A DNA stretch of 64,000 bases from Allium sativum (GCA_030737875.1 CM060923.1:175687696-175751695); one strand, 5' to 3'. Shown: positions 23,508-35,903, numbered from the stretch's first letter. Numbers and translations: made by a program. Notes: generated from the letters alone by a model not told the origin.

Positions 23508-25080
23508 CATATACATACACGAATTGAATACCTCATATGTATATGTATATATATATGGTATAAATTCCCAATTCCATGTCATGGGCCAGTGCCAAATTCA
23601 CTAGTTAAACCAGAATTACTGCTCCAAATATAAATATACACATACATACATATGTGTATGTATACATAATTGGTATGCATAAATATAGAACAAACAAAGC
23701 ATCACAAATTTCTACAAGTGGCAAACATGCAAACAATGAACAAGCCCAAGATACACCACTCAACATATATATATATATACACTTTCATGGGTATGTATAT
23801 ACATGTATAAAATTTGGGTGTGTACGTGGATAAATACAGTAAAACAAGGTTTGGCAATATATTTCAGTTTCAGCAGTGACATGAAAAGCCAAGAATCAAA
23901 CAAGAGAATCCTAACCTAGGTCATATTACTATATTTTATTTATATTGAAATCAGCTTACTTGAGCCTTAAATTAATCGTGAGCTAATAACTCACCGTACG
24001 ACCGTGTTAATCCTTGACAAGGCGGTGCTGGCTTTGATGTTGCTAATGAAAGCTGCGAGTTCTGAGTTATCGGTGCGAGCTTGGGTTGCAGCACCTCGGA
24101 GAGCTGAGTTGCCGAAATCTGGAAAAGTGAACGTTGGTGGCTTCGATCCTCTAGTGTGTATGAGATTGCATGGTTCAGGTGCCGACTTGAGGCAGAGGCA
24201 GAGCGACGGCTAAGGGTGGAGGGACGATGAATCTTGAACGAGTTAGTTGCTTCAATTTAAAGGACGAAGGCTATGGATTTTCGATTCGAATTGGGGAAAG
24301 GTTTGATTTTTATTTGGGGAAAAAGAAATGATATTTCGGTGAAGGAGCTGGAACAAAAAACGTGATTTTTAGAAAAAATGAAACTAAGGATAAGTATGAA
24401 GTAATTTCAATAGATTAAGGTAGCCATGCGTTTTTGAGACGTAGGCTTGCGTGATTTATACCGAGGTAGGTTTTATTCCATTTAATTTTATATTTAACTG
24501 TACCATAAATTATTGTTGAACTCCCAATATTCATACTGCCAACACACTCTTCAAATACGACGAAAATTATACATACCTCTTCATCTTCGCATTTTGAATC
24601 CAATAAATATATTTTGGTTGTAATTCGACTCCGTTCATATATGACGTTATTTTATTTTTAAATTATTTATCAGTTCACCATTTGTTCACAAAAAAAAGTC
24701 CGTTTGATTCCAAATTTGAAACGTTAAGTTCAATCTCTTTATACATACGAATACCCAACCAATTTCCCATATATTTCAACAAATAAAATTTCCAATTTAT
24801 TTAGCGTTAACTACGTTTATTTTAAATTAAATCATTTATATTTTCTAGTTGAATTTCAAATCCAATTCAAATATCCAGTTAAATTCAGTTCAAATATTCA
24901 ACAATAAATATTTGATTCCCAACCAACCATTCTAAATTAAATATTAAGTTCAACTCATACTTAAAACCATATATTTGATTTCTAATTTCTAATCCAAGTA
25001 TCTATATAAAAATTGATTATTCATGGTTAAAACTTTAATTAATTCCATATTCTAGTTGTTGAAATTTCTGGGACGTTACA
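22736..25080 (-). repeat. 5' part of the 3.0-kb solo LTR
   Basis: This is the part of the minus-strand solo LTR to the right of the Ty3 insertion. It is AT-rich with AT runs (23467-23506 and shorter ones at 23540-23670 and 23766-23780). The GC-rich patch at 24000-24240 may be transcribed leader. No protein similarity was seen. Confidence 0.55.
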
Positions 25081-25628
25081 GAGTCGCTTTATATTAAGTT
25101 TCATTTTGCGACACCTCCCTACTTTTCACTATAAATTATCCATATCAGCAATGACATAATTGGCATTACGTCACAGGTCTGATGTATGACTCGAGGCCAA
25201 TATCGCATGCACTAGGTTGTTAGACGTCTGATTCTTCTTATCGGATGTCTATCCAGGCTATCCAATTCAACAGAACCATGAAACCAAACGTCTAGTTCAT
25301 CAATTAGATGTCTAAGCAAACCATCAATTTGCGCTTTCCTCTAGAACCAGGATGGAGGACTCTATTTCTTGGTTTCTATGCTTACTCTTGTGCATTTTCT
25401 ATCTTTAACCCATATCTTGAGCATCCGTGCTTCGATTCACAAATATTTTTCGCTTATACCAAGCTATTCTAGACCATTTTAATTTATCCATGTAGTTTCG
25501 CTGAAATATAACACTTTACGTCGACACTATATCTATATTTATACTCCAACAATCAAAGACACCAAACCACTACCACATCTAAATTCGGCCAATAAAAGCC
25601 TAAATACTTTCATAATGAGCTCCAACAC
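25081..25628 (-). repeat. Middle piece of the outer minus-strand LTR
   Basis: The 548 bp lie between the two solo LTRs. No reading frame is present. AACAC at 25624-25628 is one copy of the target duplication of the giant solo LTR. Confidence 0.5.
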
Positions 25629-26569
25629 TGTAACAACCCGAATTTTCAGAATCAATTTAAAATTTTTATTTTAGCTATATTAATGGAATTTGAATATTTA
25701 AAATGATTTATTTTAAATAACAACGACTAAAAATTTATTTAAATCGAAGTTAGAATGAATAAATTTTATTTTAATTATAAAATGAATTGGAAATGGCGTA
25801 GTTGTTTGAAAATTCAATTTAAAATTTCAATTGAATGTATAGAATTCGTTTTAAATCAGAATTGGACGAAACAAGAAATATTCGAATCATTTTAACAATA
25901 ACTTTCTAACGAATGTGAAAAATTCAGATTTCATAATATAAATTAAAAGTTATGTCTAGTTTAAAATTCAAAATAGTCACTATGGAATTTTTTTTTAATA
26001 TAATATATAGCCCTTAAAAATAGACGTTTTGCAAATGACCTCAGTTTTTGATGATACCACTTTTGTTGGATCCGGAATGTCAAATTATTGCTAGATTTCA
26101 ATTTTCACAATTTTTGGAATTAATATGTGAGTGTGGTGAATTTAAGTGTGTTTGGTACTTTCAGTTTGAATTTAATCGACTGGAAAATGGCCATTTTTCA
26201 AACGGTCTCCAAATTCGACGAAATTAGTTATGTTACGACCGCATCGTCTAAACATAGCTAGATTTGTTTTTCTAGAATTTTTGGAGTCAGACTGCGGCCC
26301 CAGTAAATCAAAATGTATGTTAAAATCAATATTGAACGTTATATTAATTTTAACCAAAACAGGTCGAAACAGTTGGATTGGCTTATGGGACATATCCAAT
26401 TGTGTCTAGAATGGGGGTATTTAGCTAGAGGCGATGGTCGTTGGGCTTGATTTGGAGTTCGAATGGAAAATTCACTTTTTGGGAAATTAAATTCAATAAT
26501 TATATATATAATCTCCAACCCCCTATTTCCCCCATCGTTCAAAACTTTGAAAAAAAAAACCCGGGTTGA

Positions 26570-26780
26570 CCCGTCGCCTCCCCTTCCCATCGTCGCCACC
26601 GCTTCCCGCCTTCGCGCCCCGAGGCGTTCGCCGTCGTCGTTGCCCCCTCAGTCCGCCGCCATCTCCAAGCGCCTCCTTTCGCCATTAAAAATCAAACAAT
26701 CCCAAGCCGTAGATCCCCTCTGACCACCACCTCCAGCCACCTACGGGCCCACCGCCGCCACTTCCAGACCCCGACGGCCC
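26570..26780 (+). other. GC-rich patch in giant solo LTR
   Basis: A pyrimidine-rich CCGCCGTCG-like stretch stands in AT-rich surroundings. Counterparts lie at 5280-5440, 45370-45720 and 55620-55870, always about 1.0-1.3 kb into the LTR. The frames there do not agree between copies, so it is more likely an untranslated leader than a gene. Confidence 0.55.
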
Positions 26781-27256
26781 CCTCTGGCCAACCACCTCTG
26801 GTCGTGGGTCTCCATTATCCAAAAATCCAATTTTTATTAATTTCTGTATTTGCAATTAAGACCCTGAGCTTCCACAACCCATGTATTCCAATCCGAGCCC
26901 CTCTATCCAAAAATCCACAGTACCAAAATCGAAGAGCATGATTTTCTCTTTGATTTAGGTATATGGAAGTCATATTTTGGATTGCGGAGCCGCCCGGAAA
27001 ACGCATCCAAAGTTTGCTGTCCAATTTATGTCATTTCGCAAATCCTGGCGAAACGGAGCATTTTCGGAAGAAAGACCCTAGGCGAAAGTTGTCCGAAATA
27101 GCGCGTTTAGGCTAGTAAAAAAGATGGGTCATTTGCAAATTCTAGAACTGGAACAGCAAATCAAAGCAACGGAAAAGCACGGCGGAGTGGATCCCAATGT
27201 GAGAACTCCTTCTCACTATAATTATTTTACTGTTAAGTATATACTAGGATGCAGAC

Positions 27257-27272
27257 GGGGCTTAGAAGCCCC
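27257..27272 (+). other. Conserved LTR hairpin GGGGCTT/AAGCCCC
   Basis: The hairpin is preceded by ACTAGGATGCAGAC. The counterpart at 56918-56933 has GGTGCT/AGCACC after the same lead, so the third pair changed from G-C to T-A on both arms. Confidence 0.6.
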
Positions 27273-27386
27273 CGACACTATTTATTGTGCAAACAATGAT
27301 TGTTTTCTTGGATTGTATTATGGAAATTTGGTTGTGTTGAAAATTGATTGTTTTGTGGTGTATTGATTGCAATGATTATTGTGTAT

Positions 27387-27448
27387 GGCGCGAGCCAGTA
27401 TTAGGAGAGGGGTAATGCAAGACATTACTCCAGTCCTAATATCGCGCC
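27387..27448 (+). other. Long LTR stem-loop (three stacked stems)
   Basis: Arms GGCGCGA/TCGCGCC, TATTAGGA/TCCTAATA and GTAATG/CATTAC nest inside one another over 62 nt, giving 21 pairs. The related LTR has a similar fold at 57153-57214 with different arm sequence (ACTAGA/TCTAGT). Confidence 0.65.
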
Positions 27449-29519
27449 GTTATAATGCCGAAATTTTCTGAAACAAAAATGTGTTAGTTAAAAGTATCAA
27501 TTTTATTGTGTAAATGAATTATGTAAAATATTCGTGTGTAGAATAAAATGTTTAAACAATAAAAATATCATTTTTATTGAATGTATGAACTATATAAAAT
27601 AGTCAAATGTTGAAATTAATATTTTATCGTTAAAAATATAATTTTTAATGTATATATGAATGACATAAAATTCTTTTGAAATGAAAATAAATATTCATAA
27701 ACAAATCGGATGATTTGTTTATGTACACTCATTAAACTTATATTGATTGGGACGATAAATTTTACACATCGCCCTACTGCACAAATAATATTCGGTATTT
27801 GTTGGTTGAAACCCCACACGGGTATTGGGATGATATTTGACATACACTATTCCCAATTGTTTAGTTGTATGTCAATCGATTGGTTGACAGACTGTTGTAA
27901 GCGTTAATTATTTATATTTAATGCTTATGCAGTTGTGTAATGCACTCTAATGATGGTTGATTGTTTTCATTATTGTTGTGTACATGTGTGGTATAAAATC
28001 CATATAAATAAATTATATGGTAATTGATTGGGTCTGAAATCAATTCAAAAATAACGAATATTTTAAAATATATTCCGTAAAGGATTAAAATATGAATTTG
28101 ATGTCCCATTTTGGATGGACACGAAAATATTGAAATGTGTGAAGCCGTGTTGATTAGATTTGTGTCATTTTAACGCAAACGATATTTATATCGATTTTAT
28201 TCATTTTTATAATGAATATCGAAAAAGAATTTATTTCAAAATCTGATATTTTGAAAATATTATCGTTTAAATATTATAACGATAAGGAGTATTCAATTTT
28301 GATTTAAAATTGAAATGAAAGCAGAAATCGGTTTTAAAACAAATTTATAAAATACGTTTTGAAAGAAATATATTAAATATATATATTATATTACATATAT
28401 GGTTTGTATAGAACATGCCACGACCGTTCGTGAATTTCGACCATTGACTTCAAATTGATATTACGGGAGATCCGACCGTCGGATTGTCCTAAAACCAGAA
28501 CCGTTGGGTTCGTATCGGAAAGAACTTTCCATTGAATATAAGAGATTTGAAATCGAATGGTTGGATTTGAAATTATGTCAAATCAAATTTGGAAAAACTC
28601 GCTATGGATACAGTTCGCTGGCCGTTATTGGAAACCAGCTGTACAGGCCTTGATAAAATTATTAAAAATATTAATAATTTATGAAAATCATAACAAATGA
28701 TTTGGAAAGAATTTTGATGAAAAATTCCACATTTGAAAAGATACAAATATGTTTTTATCTAAATGAACTAGTTATTAGATAGATTTGAAATCCAATAATT
28801 TTTAAATAAATAAATTGGATTTGCAAAGGGTTTTAATCTAACCAGAAATTTCCAATATATAAATTGGAATGGATTTGAATAGAAATCATCATCGAGAGAT
28901 TTCTATATTGGATTCCGTGACTATACGGATATTGTGGAGGAATTCGGAAGATAGGTATATATCGTTATTCCCTATACGATATGTGTTGGTTTCAGAATTT
29001 GATATTGAATATAAGCCGATATAATTTCTATTTAGAGCCTTATATTTAGTATCAAATTGGATTTTGTGTTTTTCGTGAATGGTGTCTTCAGTAACACTGT
29101 TCATAAAACCCGTTGTGAAAAGAATAAATCTTTTAATTAAGCTTATTAGAGTTTCCAATTATATTTAGTAATTGGAATAAAATGGAATGCGAATTAGGTA
29201 TATTGTGAAATATGTTTTTTAACGACATTTGTTCTTTAACCTGATTAACAATGAAATGGTATTTGGAATATATAAATCTTTTATTAAGATTTAATGAAAA
29301 TTTTCCATAGTAAAGTTTTTCCAGTTTAATATATTAAATTGGAATTGAATGGAATTCGATTTGGTAATAATCAAAGTGAGCTTCTGTGGAGGAAGAATGT
29401 TAATATATATGAAATTTAAAAGGCTTTATCATGAGGATTCCATAGTTAATGGAATATGATTTTGAGTTTATCATGGACTGTGTTTTAAATGACATTGGTT
29501 CTTTAACCCAGTTAAAGAC

Positions 29520-30645
29520 AGGATTACATGTCTAACATTGTATTTCGAACTGTGTTGTTGATCTCTGCTAAATATATATCTGTTTGGTGGCGAAGAATTT
29601 ATTCTCCTGCTTAACACCCTTCTCTGAGACATACAAGCTTAGAGGTTATATATCGACAAAAATGAGTGGTACGGTGTAGATTGTCGATGCGGCAAGTTTG
29701 ATTTCCCAAAGTTAAATAATCATTAATAATGATTGTTGGAAGATTAAAACTAAGTGAAGTTTTACTAAATCTTTAATTATATTGAAATGTGAATATGATA
29801 ATTTAAATTATCAAATTTGGGAAATTATCTAGGATCGAGTACCACCAGTTTTTTTTTTTACTTCACGCGATAGTTAAATCTTTAATTTGATTTGAACGTG
29901 AAATGGTAATTAAATTTACCGATAACACCGTGGTGTTAGATATGGAGTATTACCAATATTTCTCCATGGGATGAATAGGTTGGGATTGGGAAATATAATA
30001 AATGATTACTTCAGTAAGGTTTGATAATCCTGACTAGTTTGGATAAACCTTAATTTTGTTTGAATTGATATCCAAAGGAAGATAAAAGAATAAATTTAAA
30101 AAATTTATCTTTGATAAAATTAATGGAAACCTTTCCCTAATGATGTGAATATTTGAATAAAATAATATTCTAAATTGGAATGAGGCATATGTTGTGCTTT
30201 ATAACACTTGTTTATGAGATACGCGAGTTATTCGGAAAGGCCGTTTTATACCATTTGTATAATTGATTTGACGATAGGTCAACAATGAAGACAGCGGTTG
30301 AAGACCGGAGGTCTTCACAATGTTTGGATGATTACTGATGTCTTGATTGGGCTGTACACCCAAGAGAAGGAAATAAGTGGTGATTGTCCAGATGTACTTG
30401 GAGATCGACTAGATATGCAAGGACCTCTCTCCTGCATTGGACATATGGGACGAGGAATAAGGTGCCTTTAGTTTCGTTCAGACCCAAAACAGACTAGTAA
30501 ATGGATGCGTGTCTGACATTGGATTTTATTCTGTGTTGACTGATCTTTATTAATTATATATCTGTTTGGTGGTGGAGAATTCATTCTCTTGCTTAACACC
30601 ATTCTCTGAGATGTACGAGCTTAGAGGTTATATATTGATAGACAT
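29520..30645 (+). repeat. Internal duplication in giant solo LTR
   Basis: The stretch 29520-29660 and the stretch 30505-30645 match: GACATT, TATATATCTGTTTGGTGG, TTCATTCTC-like, and GCTTAGAGGTTATATAT in the same order. The single-copy LTRs have it once, at 2190-2310, 9175-9300 and 60205-60325. Confidence 0.65.
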
Positions 30646-31911
30646 TAGTTGCATGACGTGAATTGTCAGTGTGGCATGTTGAGATGCAAATGATCAAGGC
30701 TTTTGTTGAAAAGCAGAGTCTTGTGGTTGGGCTTTAAATAGCTTATCTTTGTGTTTAGCGTTAATTCGCGAGCCTCACACCCTGGTACGAGTCAGAAATA
30801 GGATCAGGGATGCAGGGAGGACATGACGTTTCCTTCTAACTATAGGTGGTGTCATTGTATGGAGCCCAGACATTTATATTTTTTTACCTATGTGGATAAT
30901 GAATAGCGAGGCGCGTCGGTTATATCGGTCACTATGGGGCCGATTGATAGGTCCAATAAGACGGAGAAACATGTGTTCAGGAATAACTAATCCTCAAAAG
31001 TAAGGGAGGATCGACCGTGCAGGAACCAAGGGTTGCCCATAGGTGTGATCCTGAGGCATTTGCTAGAGTGTTTCAAATCGGCGAGGAGCCATCCGTGGCC
31101 TCGACTCATGACGGAAATCCAATTTCCAATACGACCTTTCGGTTTTAGTTATAGAACTAGTATGGCGATATGATATGTGGTATCCATGTCATCTATGATT
31201 GATACATTTATATTTGAAGTTGATTTTGGACACTATATACCTATAGCAATATCAAAATTATTTGTTTTAAACGTACCAAGCATGTTTGGCTATTATAAGG
31301 GAAAACTCTATCCTATGGCTTGCGTTGCATTGTGTGATTGGACCTGAGTCTTATAATAGCTTCATTTTTCAGAAAGCATTACGCTATTTATAAATTGTTT
31401 TATGCACTGGTATTCTTGGAAGAAAACCTGTTCCGTGTTATATGGCGTGGTCCCTTGATTTATCGAATTTTAAGGTAAAGTTTTAAATAACTATTTTGAG
31501 TTTCTCACACCAGTCCCATGACTGACTCGGAGTTTATAGTTTTAACCTAAACTCTGGGTGCCTCTATTTTCTACACGGGCAACTAGTAGTTTTGGTTTTG
31601 CAAATGCCTATTTTCCAAGATCCTGGTTAATAGCTGGAGCTATATTCGGAACGCTTTGTGTCCGTATATCTCCTTCAGTTGTGTTATGTATTATTTTTCC
31701 ACTGCTATATAATGTATTCTAATCTCTGATATCATTCTGATGTACATTATTTATTCATGCTTTGTTATATTCTTGTACTCTGATGTAATTGTTGTAATAG
31801 CAATGAAATGTTCTTCTATTTGCGTTCTGACTTGTCGTGTTCTCAACTGAATAGGGGCTTTCCCTTACGGGCAAGTTTGAGTCATTTTAAACACAACCAC
31901 AGTCTATTACA

Positions 31912-32494
31912 CTCTGCCAAAGAGCTCCTGAAAAGTCATTGGTCTTTAACGAAATGTTGAAAGAATCCAAATTTGAAATCGTCTCACTAAAAGAAAACAT
32001 ATATATGAGTGTACATAATTTCTTACCAAGATGATTGAACTAAAATTATTATCAATACTCTTCATTATCTAAAACTAATCACTTACTCCAATCGTGCCAC
32101 CTCATAGCACCGTACACTTTAACAAGCGAATCAAGTTCAAGCAATGTTTTAACTTCCAAAACGACAATGTTTTAGTGACCATACGCAACACATTATCCAT
32201 TTTGCGCACTTGTCGAAGATATATTAGCTTATTTTCCTTCATGGCTGCTAAGAATGACTCTCCCACATTAATGTCCTCAGTTCGTGAGCAAAAAGCCAAG
32301 TTATCCACTAAATAAATAACACTTTGTTATCACATCAAACATCGATACTCTTATATTCGACATCAAGTCACATAACAATCACTTGAAAAAAATTGCTATC
32401 TTTCCCGCTTCCACCTTAGTTTTCAATTTCCTCCTTTTTAGTGGATAAAACAGCTATGGTTTGTAATTTTGATCTCCAACTAATGTCCTTACCA
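31912..32494 (-). pseudogene. pol: Ty1/copia pol remnant: RNase H end
   Basis: Read on the minus strand, the sequence next to 32494 gives ISWRSKLQTIAVLST, the start of the conserved copia RNase H block. Further on, 32308-32102 gives an open 68-residue frame with RTEDINV, ENKLIYLRQV, TKTLSFWKLKHCLNLIRL, which fits the C-terminal part (RTKHID...ADxLTK...) of copia RNase H. Stops and shifts lie between. The part from 32100 to 31912 has no recognisable protein and may be 3' untranslated or LTR sequence. The other half of this copia element is at 41026-42500. Confidence 0.75.
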
Positions 32495-33404
32495 CTAAGT
32501 GTAACGACCATTATTTTGATAACATGTTAAAAACATAAATCAAGGTAGAATTAATTTTTAAAATAAGAATCAAGGGAAACGAGTTGCGCCATTGTGTTCG
32601 TCTCAAATTCTGCTTGGAAACGAGTCCGAATTTCGAAAATCGGAGTCCGTATGAGGGAGAAATGACCCTCTGAAGTTTATGAAATTTTCAGAATCAAAAA
32701 CAGCTTGAAAATTCGAATTCAAAACCCAGAACAGGCTGGGCGGGAAATTTCCCGCCCAGGACCGGGTCGACCATAGTGTCAACCTCCCAGGGACCAGGTC
32801 GACCATAGTGTCGACCTGGGGGTCGACCTGCCTCTCGAACCCATTTTTTGGACCTGATGCATTCTGATGTATTTAGACTCGTTTCGTGTCCAGATTCGTC
32901 TGCCTAATCCTATATAAACAGCCTCCTAGCCTCATTCTCTTTAAACCATTCTTCTCTAACCTTATGCTGCACAAATTCTTGATGGACATGGCTTCTTCTT
33001 CTTCTGCATCTAAATTAAATTAAATTAAAATTAAAACGCGAAGATTATTTCTTGAAGACTACGACTAGGAATTTCATGTTGGGGGATTTGCTTCTACAAT
33101 CAAAGCAAGATTCAACGCTTCAACAATTCAACCACTAATTTCTAGACTTGACTTCTGCATCTCAATTTCTTAGACCACGATCTGTAACTTCAAGTTACTT
33201 TTAGATAAAAACTATAAACTTGATATGGACATGTTATAAATTGGAATTGGACCTATGTATGATAATTGATTCATATCTATTCTTGTTCATATTGGATCTT
33301 GACTTTTGGGAATATTGCTTTGGGCCTATTCATGTTGTAAATCAAACTCTTTCATGTCTATAACCTTAACACGCCTATGAAGTTGAAACTATTGTTAATG
33401 GCCG

Positions 33405-33560
33405 AGGACTATGACTATGAACATAAGACTATGCCTATGCCTATGACTGTGAACATAAGACTATGCCTATGCCTATGACTGTGAAAATAAGACTATTGCC
33501 TATAACTATGACAAGGACAATTGTGACTAATCACCTATGACTAATGACTAGGAGAATTAT
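33405..33560 (+). repeat. Minisatellite of CTATGCCTATGACTGTGAACATAAGA units
   Basis: About 36-bp units repeat, with decayed units continuing to 33780. The 3' LTR has one or two more units (38510-38640), so copy number changed after insertion. Confidence 0.8.
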
Positions 33561-34598
33561 TGCCTATGATTATGAACATAAGACCATTGTCTATGACCAT
33601 GACTTTGAAACTATTACAGTTAATTGCCTATGACTATTTAGGGTAGTTGCCTAGAACTATTTTGGATAATTATCCATGACTATTGCGATTAATCGCTTAT
33701 GATTCATAACTATGAGATTTCTACCTATGACCATGGCTATGACTATTGTGGTTAATTGCCTAAGACTATTATAGTTGATTGTTCATGCCCATAACACTAT
33801 AGTTGAAAACCATGTTGTACACCGAATTGGCATTTCGTTGGATCTCATACCTAGGGTGTGACTTGCTTAGTTTATTCGCTATTATGTACACCAAAACCAT
33901 TGGATCCATTATCCTTGTATTTGGCTTTCTTTTGCATGCCTATGTCAACTTTTATCATGACTATCGCCTTATTTTGCTAGATTTGAAATCCTATATGCCA
34001 ATGATGTTGTAACCAATTATCTCAAGTTATATCATGCTAGTCTTGTAATCCCTTTTTATCGTTTTATGCTCGTCCCTTTTGCCTATCATAGTTTTGATGT
34101 TATTCCCTTTATTTTGGGATTTGGATTTATTTATAGATCGATTCACGTTTACGTGCGATGGGAATACAATTTTGGTAGATTAGGCAAAACATGAATTGGT
34201 TATGAATATGAAATTATGAACTTGATAATTGGAAAAACTTGAAATATGAACATTGTTATAACTTGAATCTGGATGTGGACTTGAAACTCGCCTTGAAACT
34301 TGAAATGAACTTGACATGAAAATTTGAACATGGACATGACACTAGAATGGACTTGAAAATGGCCAACTCGAGGTTGGGCTGAGTTTGCAGTGTAATTCTG
34401 CAAGGAACCGCCAGGCAAATCCAGTTACTGCAAACAATAGGATCCAATGTGGGCAGTTGGTCATATCGCACTTGAAAACCCGAGGTCAGACTGAGTTGTG
34501 GTGTAAATCTGCCCGGAACCGCCTGGCATATCGGTGACCACAACAACAGGTCTGATGTGAGAGGTTAGGGTGCATTAATGAATTAATGCCACATGAGA

Positions 34599-34806
34599 GG
34601 GTTAAGTCATGAGCATGAAAGACAACACTTAACCCACTTGACACCTGATTCGTAGGGCTAAGTCATGAACTTGAACGACAACACTTAGCCAATTTGACAT
34701 GACACGTAAACGGGTTAAGTCACGAACTTGAATGACAACATTTAACCAACCTGACATGCTATACTGATAAGGGTTAAGTCACGAATTTAAATGACAACAC
34801 TTAACC
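34599..34806 (+). repeat. 58-bp tandem array of four GGTTAAGT/ACTTAACC hairpins
   Basis: Hairpins lie at 34599-34635 (GGGTTAAGT/ACTTAACCC), 34655-34690 (GGCTAAGT/ACTTAGCC), 34713-34747 (GGTTAAGT/ATTTAACC) and 34772-34806 (GGTTAAGT/ACTTAACC). In the second the pair T-A has become C-G on both arms. The copy in the 3' LTR (39738-39950) is more decayed. Confidence 0.85.
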
Positions 34807-35891
34807 TATTGGACGGAAACCCTATTTACGCGGTCCGTTTCAGCAGTAACCTGCTAGATGTATCATGGTACCCTGGAACTAGGCAGGGTGGGGCACGATT
34901 ACTGGGTTGATTGTAAGCGACCAGAACGACGACTGAGTTGGTGCGCCAGTGTAGGTTCAGGCGGGCTATGGTCGTGCACGTGGTCCGGAGTTGAAAAAGC
35001 AGGCATTGGGCATCATTAGGTTTATCTGTGCATGCTTGATTCGTGTCGGTGGTTGGCACCATAGGGCTTGATACACCCTATGGTGGACCTAGCACAGGTG
35101 ACTACACTCGTGATAGGGCCGTATGACACAGACACACGACGAGCTAGAACTTGTAGGGAGCATATCGATTAGTGGATAGTTCCGTTGGACCTATTAATGG
35201 ATCACTCATGATATTGGGCTAAGGGATCATTTCATGATTAACATTTGACATGGGTTTAGGATTCTAGTACAATTGGTGCAATGAACCTTGAATTTGTGAT
35301 GTTATACTTGATTACACTTGAATTATCATGCTATCTTAGTCTATCTTGCCAATCTTGACAGCATCCGTATGTTTACTTTCAGTTTATACATGTCATGTTA
35401 CCTTTACCTTTTTTTATGCTGAAAGTCACTTGGACTTACCAATCTTTATGACTGACCCATTTTCTTTCGCCTCTTTTCCTTTCGTTTCCCCCCTCGCCCC
35501 AAGGTTCTTACGGAGGAAACTCTAGCACTTAGCTTGGATTTTGCTTGCTTTTGATTTAGCTCATGTACGGTTTGATCTTGAGCTATGCTATGGCTGCATT
35601 TCTGCTACCTTTGGGGAATTAAGCTACTTTTGTTGTTTTAAGATTATGCTTCTTTGTTTATGTAAGACAGAATTTGTTGTAATGGAAAATAATGACTTTG
35701 GCTGTTTGGTACTTTGGCTGTAAGAAGGCTTTGATTGTTTTGAAAGTAATGAAATTTATCTTTTGATTCTTCCGTCGTTTTATTTATGTTCTGTCTTTTA
35801 ATATTTCTGTGTTTGTTTACCTTGATAACGCTCCTCCAAAACTAGTGCATTCCCTTTGTGAGTGACCCTAGCGGAGGTGGGGTGTTACATT

Positions 35892-35903
35892 TGGTATCAG
35901 AGC
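35892..35903 (+). promoter_or_regulatory. Primer-binding site (tRNA-Met) of gag-only element
   Basis: TGGTATCAGAGC lies two bases after the 5' LTR. Confidence 0.93.

Larger units (their letters stand above)
12004..25080 (-). repeat. Solo LTR (~3.0 kb), minus strand, interrupted by a Ty3 element
   Basis: On the minus strand it starts TGTAACGTCCCAG at 25080 and ends GAGCGTTACA at 12004, with 12665-22730 belonging to a later insertion. Flanks on the minus strand are GACTC before and GATTT after: the same 5 bases with two C-to-T changes, as expected for a methylated target duplication. No internal region or partner LTR adjoins it. A GC-rich patch (24000-24240) and AT microsatellites are the only other landmarks; the 69-aa frame at 24004-24213 reads through that patch and resembles no family I know. 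Confidence 0.6.
25629..31889 (+). repeat. Giant-family solo LTR (~6.26 kb)
   Basis: It starts TGTAACAACCCGAATTTTC and follows the same plan as the two other giant LTRs: GC-rich patch (26570-26780), hairpins at 27257-27272 and 27387-27448, the CCCACACGGGT block (27808-27830), CAAGGCTTTTGTTGAAAAGC (30696-30715), the double hairpin near 31510-31559, and a degraded end. The 5-bp duplication AACAC stands at 25624-25628 and 31890-31894. No primer-binding site follows, so it is a solo LTR left by recombination. Its 3' end (GTCATTTTA) has lost the usual CA. Confidence 0.8.
11675..31911 (-). repeat. Outer minus-strand LTR (~0.9 kb), split by two solo LTRs
   Basis: The LTR is in three pieces: 31911-31890 (start TGTAATAGACTGTGG), 25628-25081, and 12003-11675 (end GGCGGGGCATTATA). 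Between the pieces sit a giant solo LTR (25629-31889) and a 3.0-kb solo LTR (12004-25080). Joining the pieces and dropping duplicated target sites gives about 890 bp, followed on the minus strand by the primer-binding site. A TATA-like GTATAAATATAG lies on the minus strand near 25538-25552. The assignment rests on the target duplications and primer-binding site, since no second copy of this LTR is present. Confidence 0.55.
32500..35889 (+). repeat. 5' LTR of gag-only element
   Basis: It runs from TGTAACGACC to GGTGTTACA. It has an inverted motif around GGTCGACC (32763-32830), a minisatellite near 33405-33560, a hairpin array (34599-34806) and a pyrimidine-rich 3' part. It matches 37601-41020 throughout. 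Confidence 0.9.
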
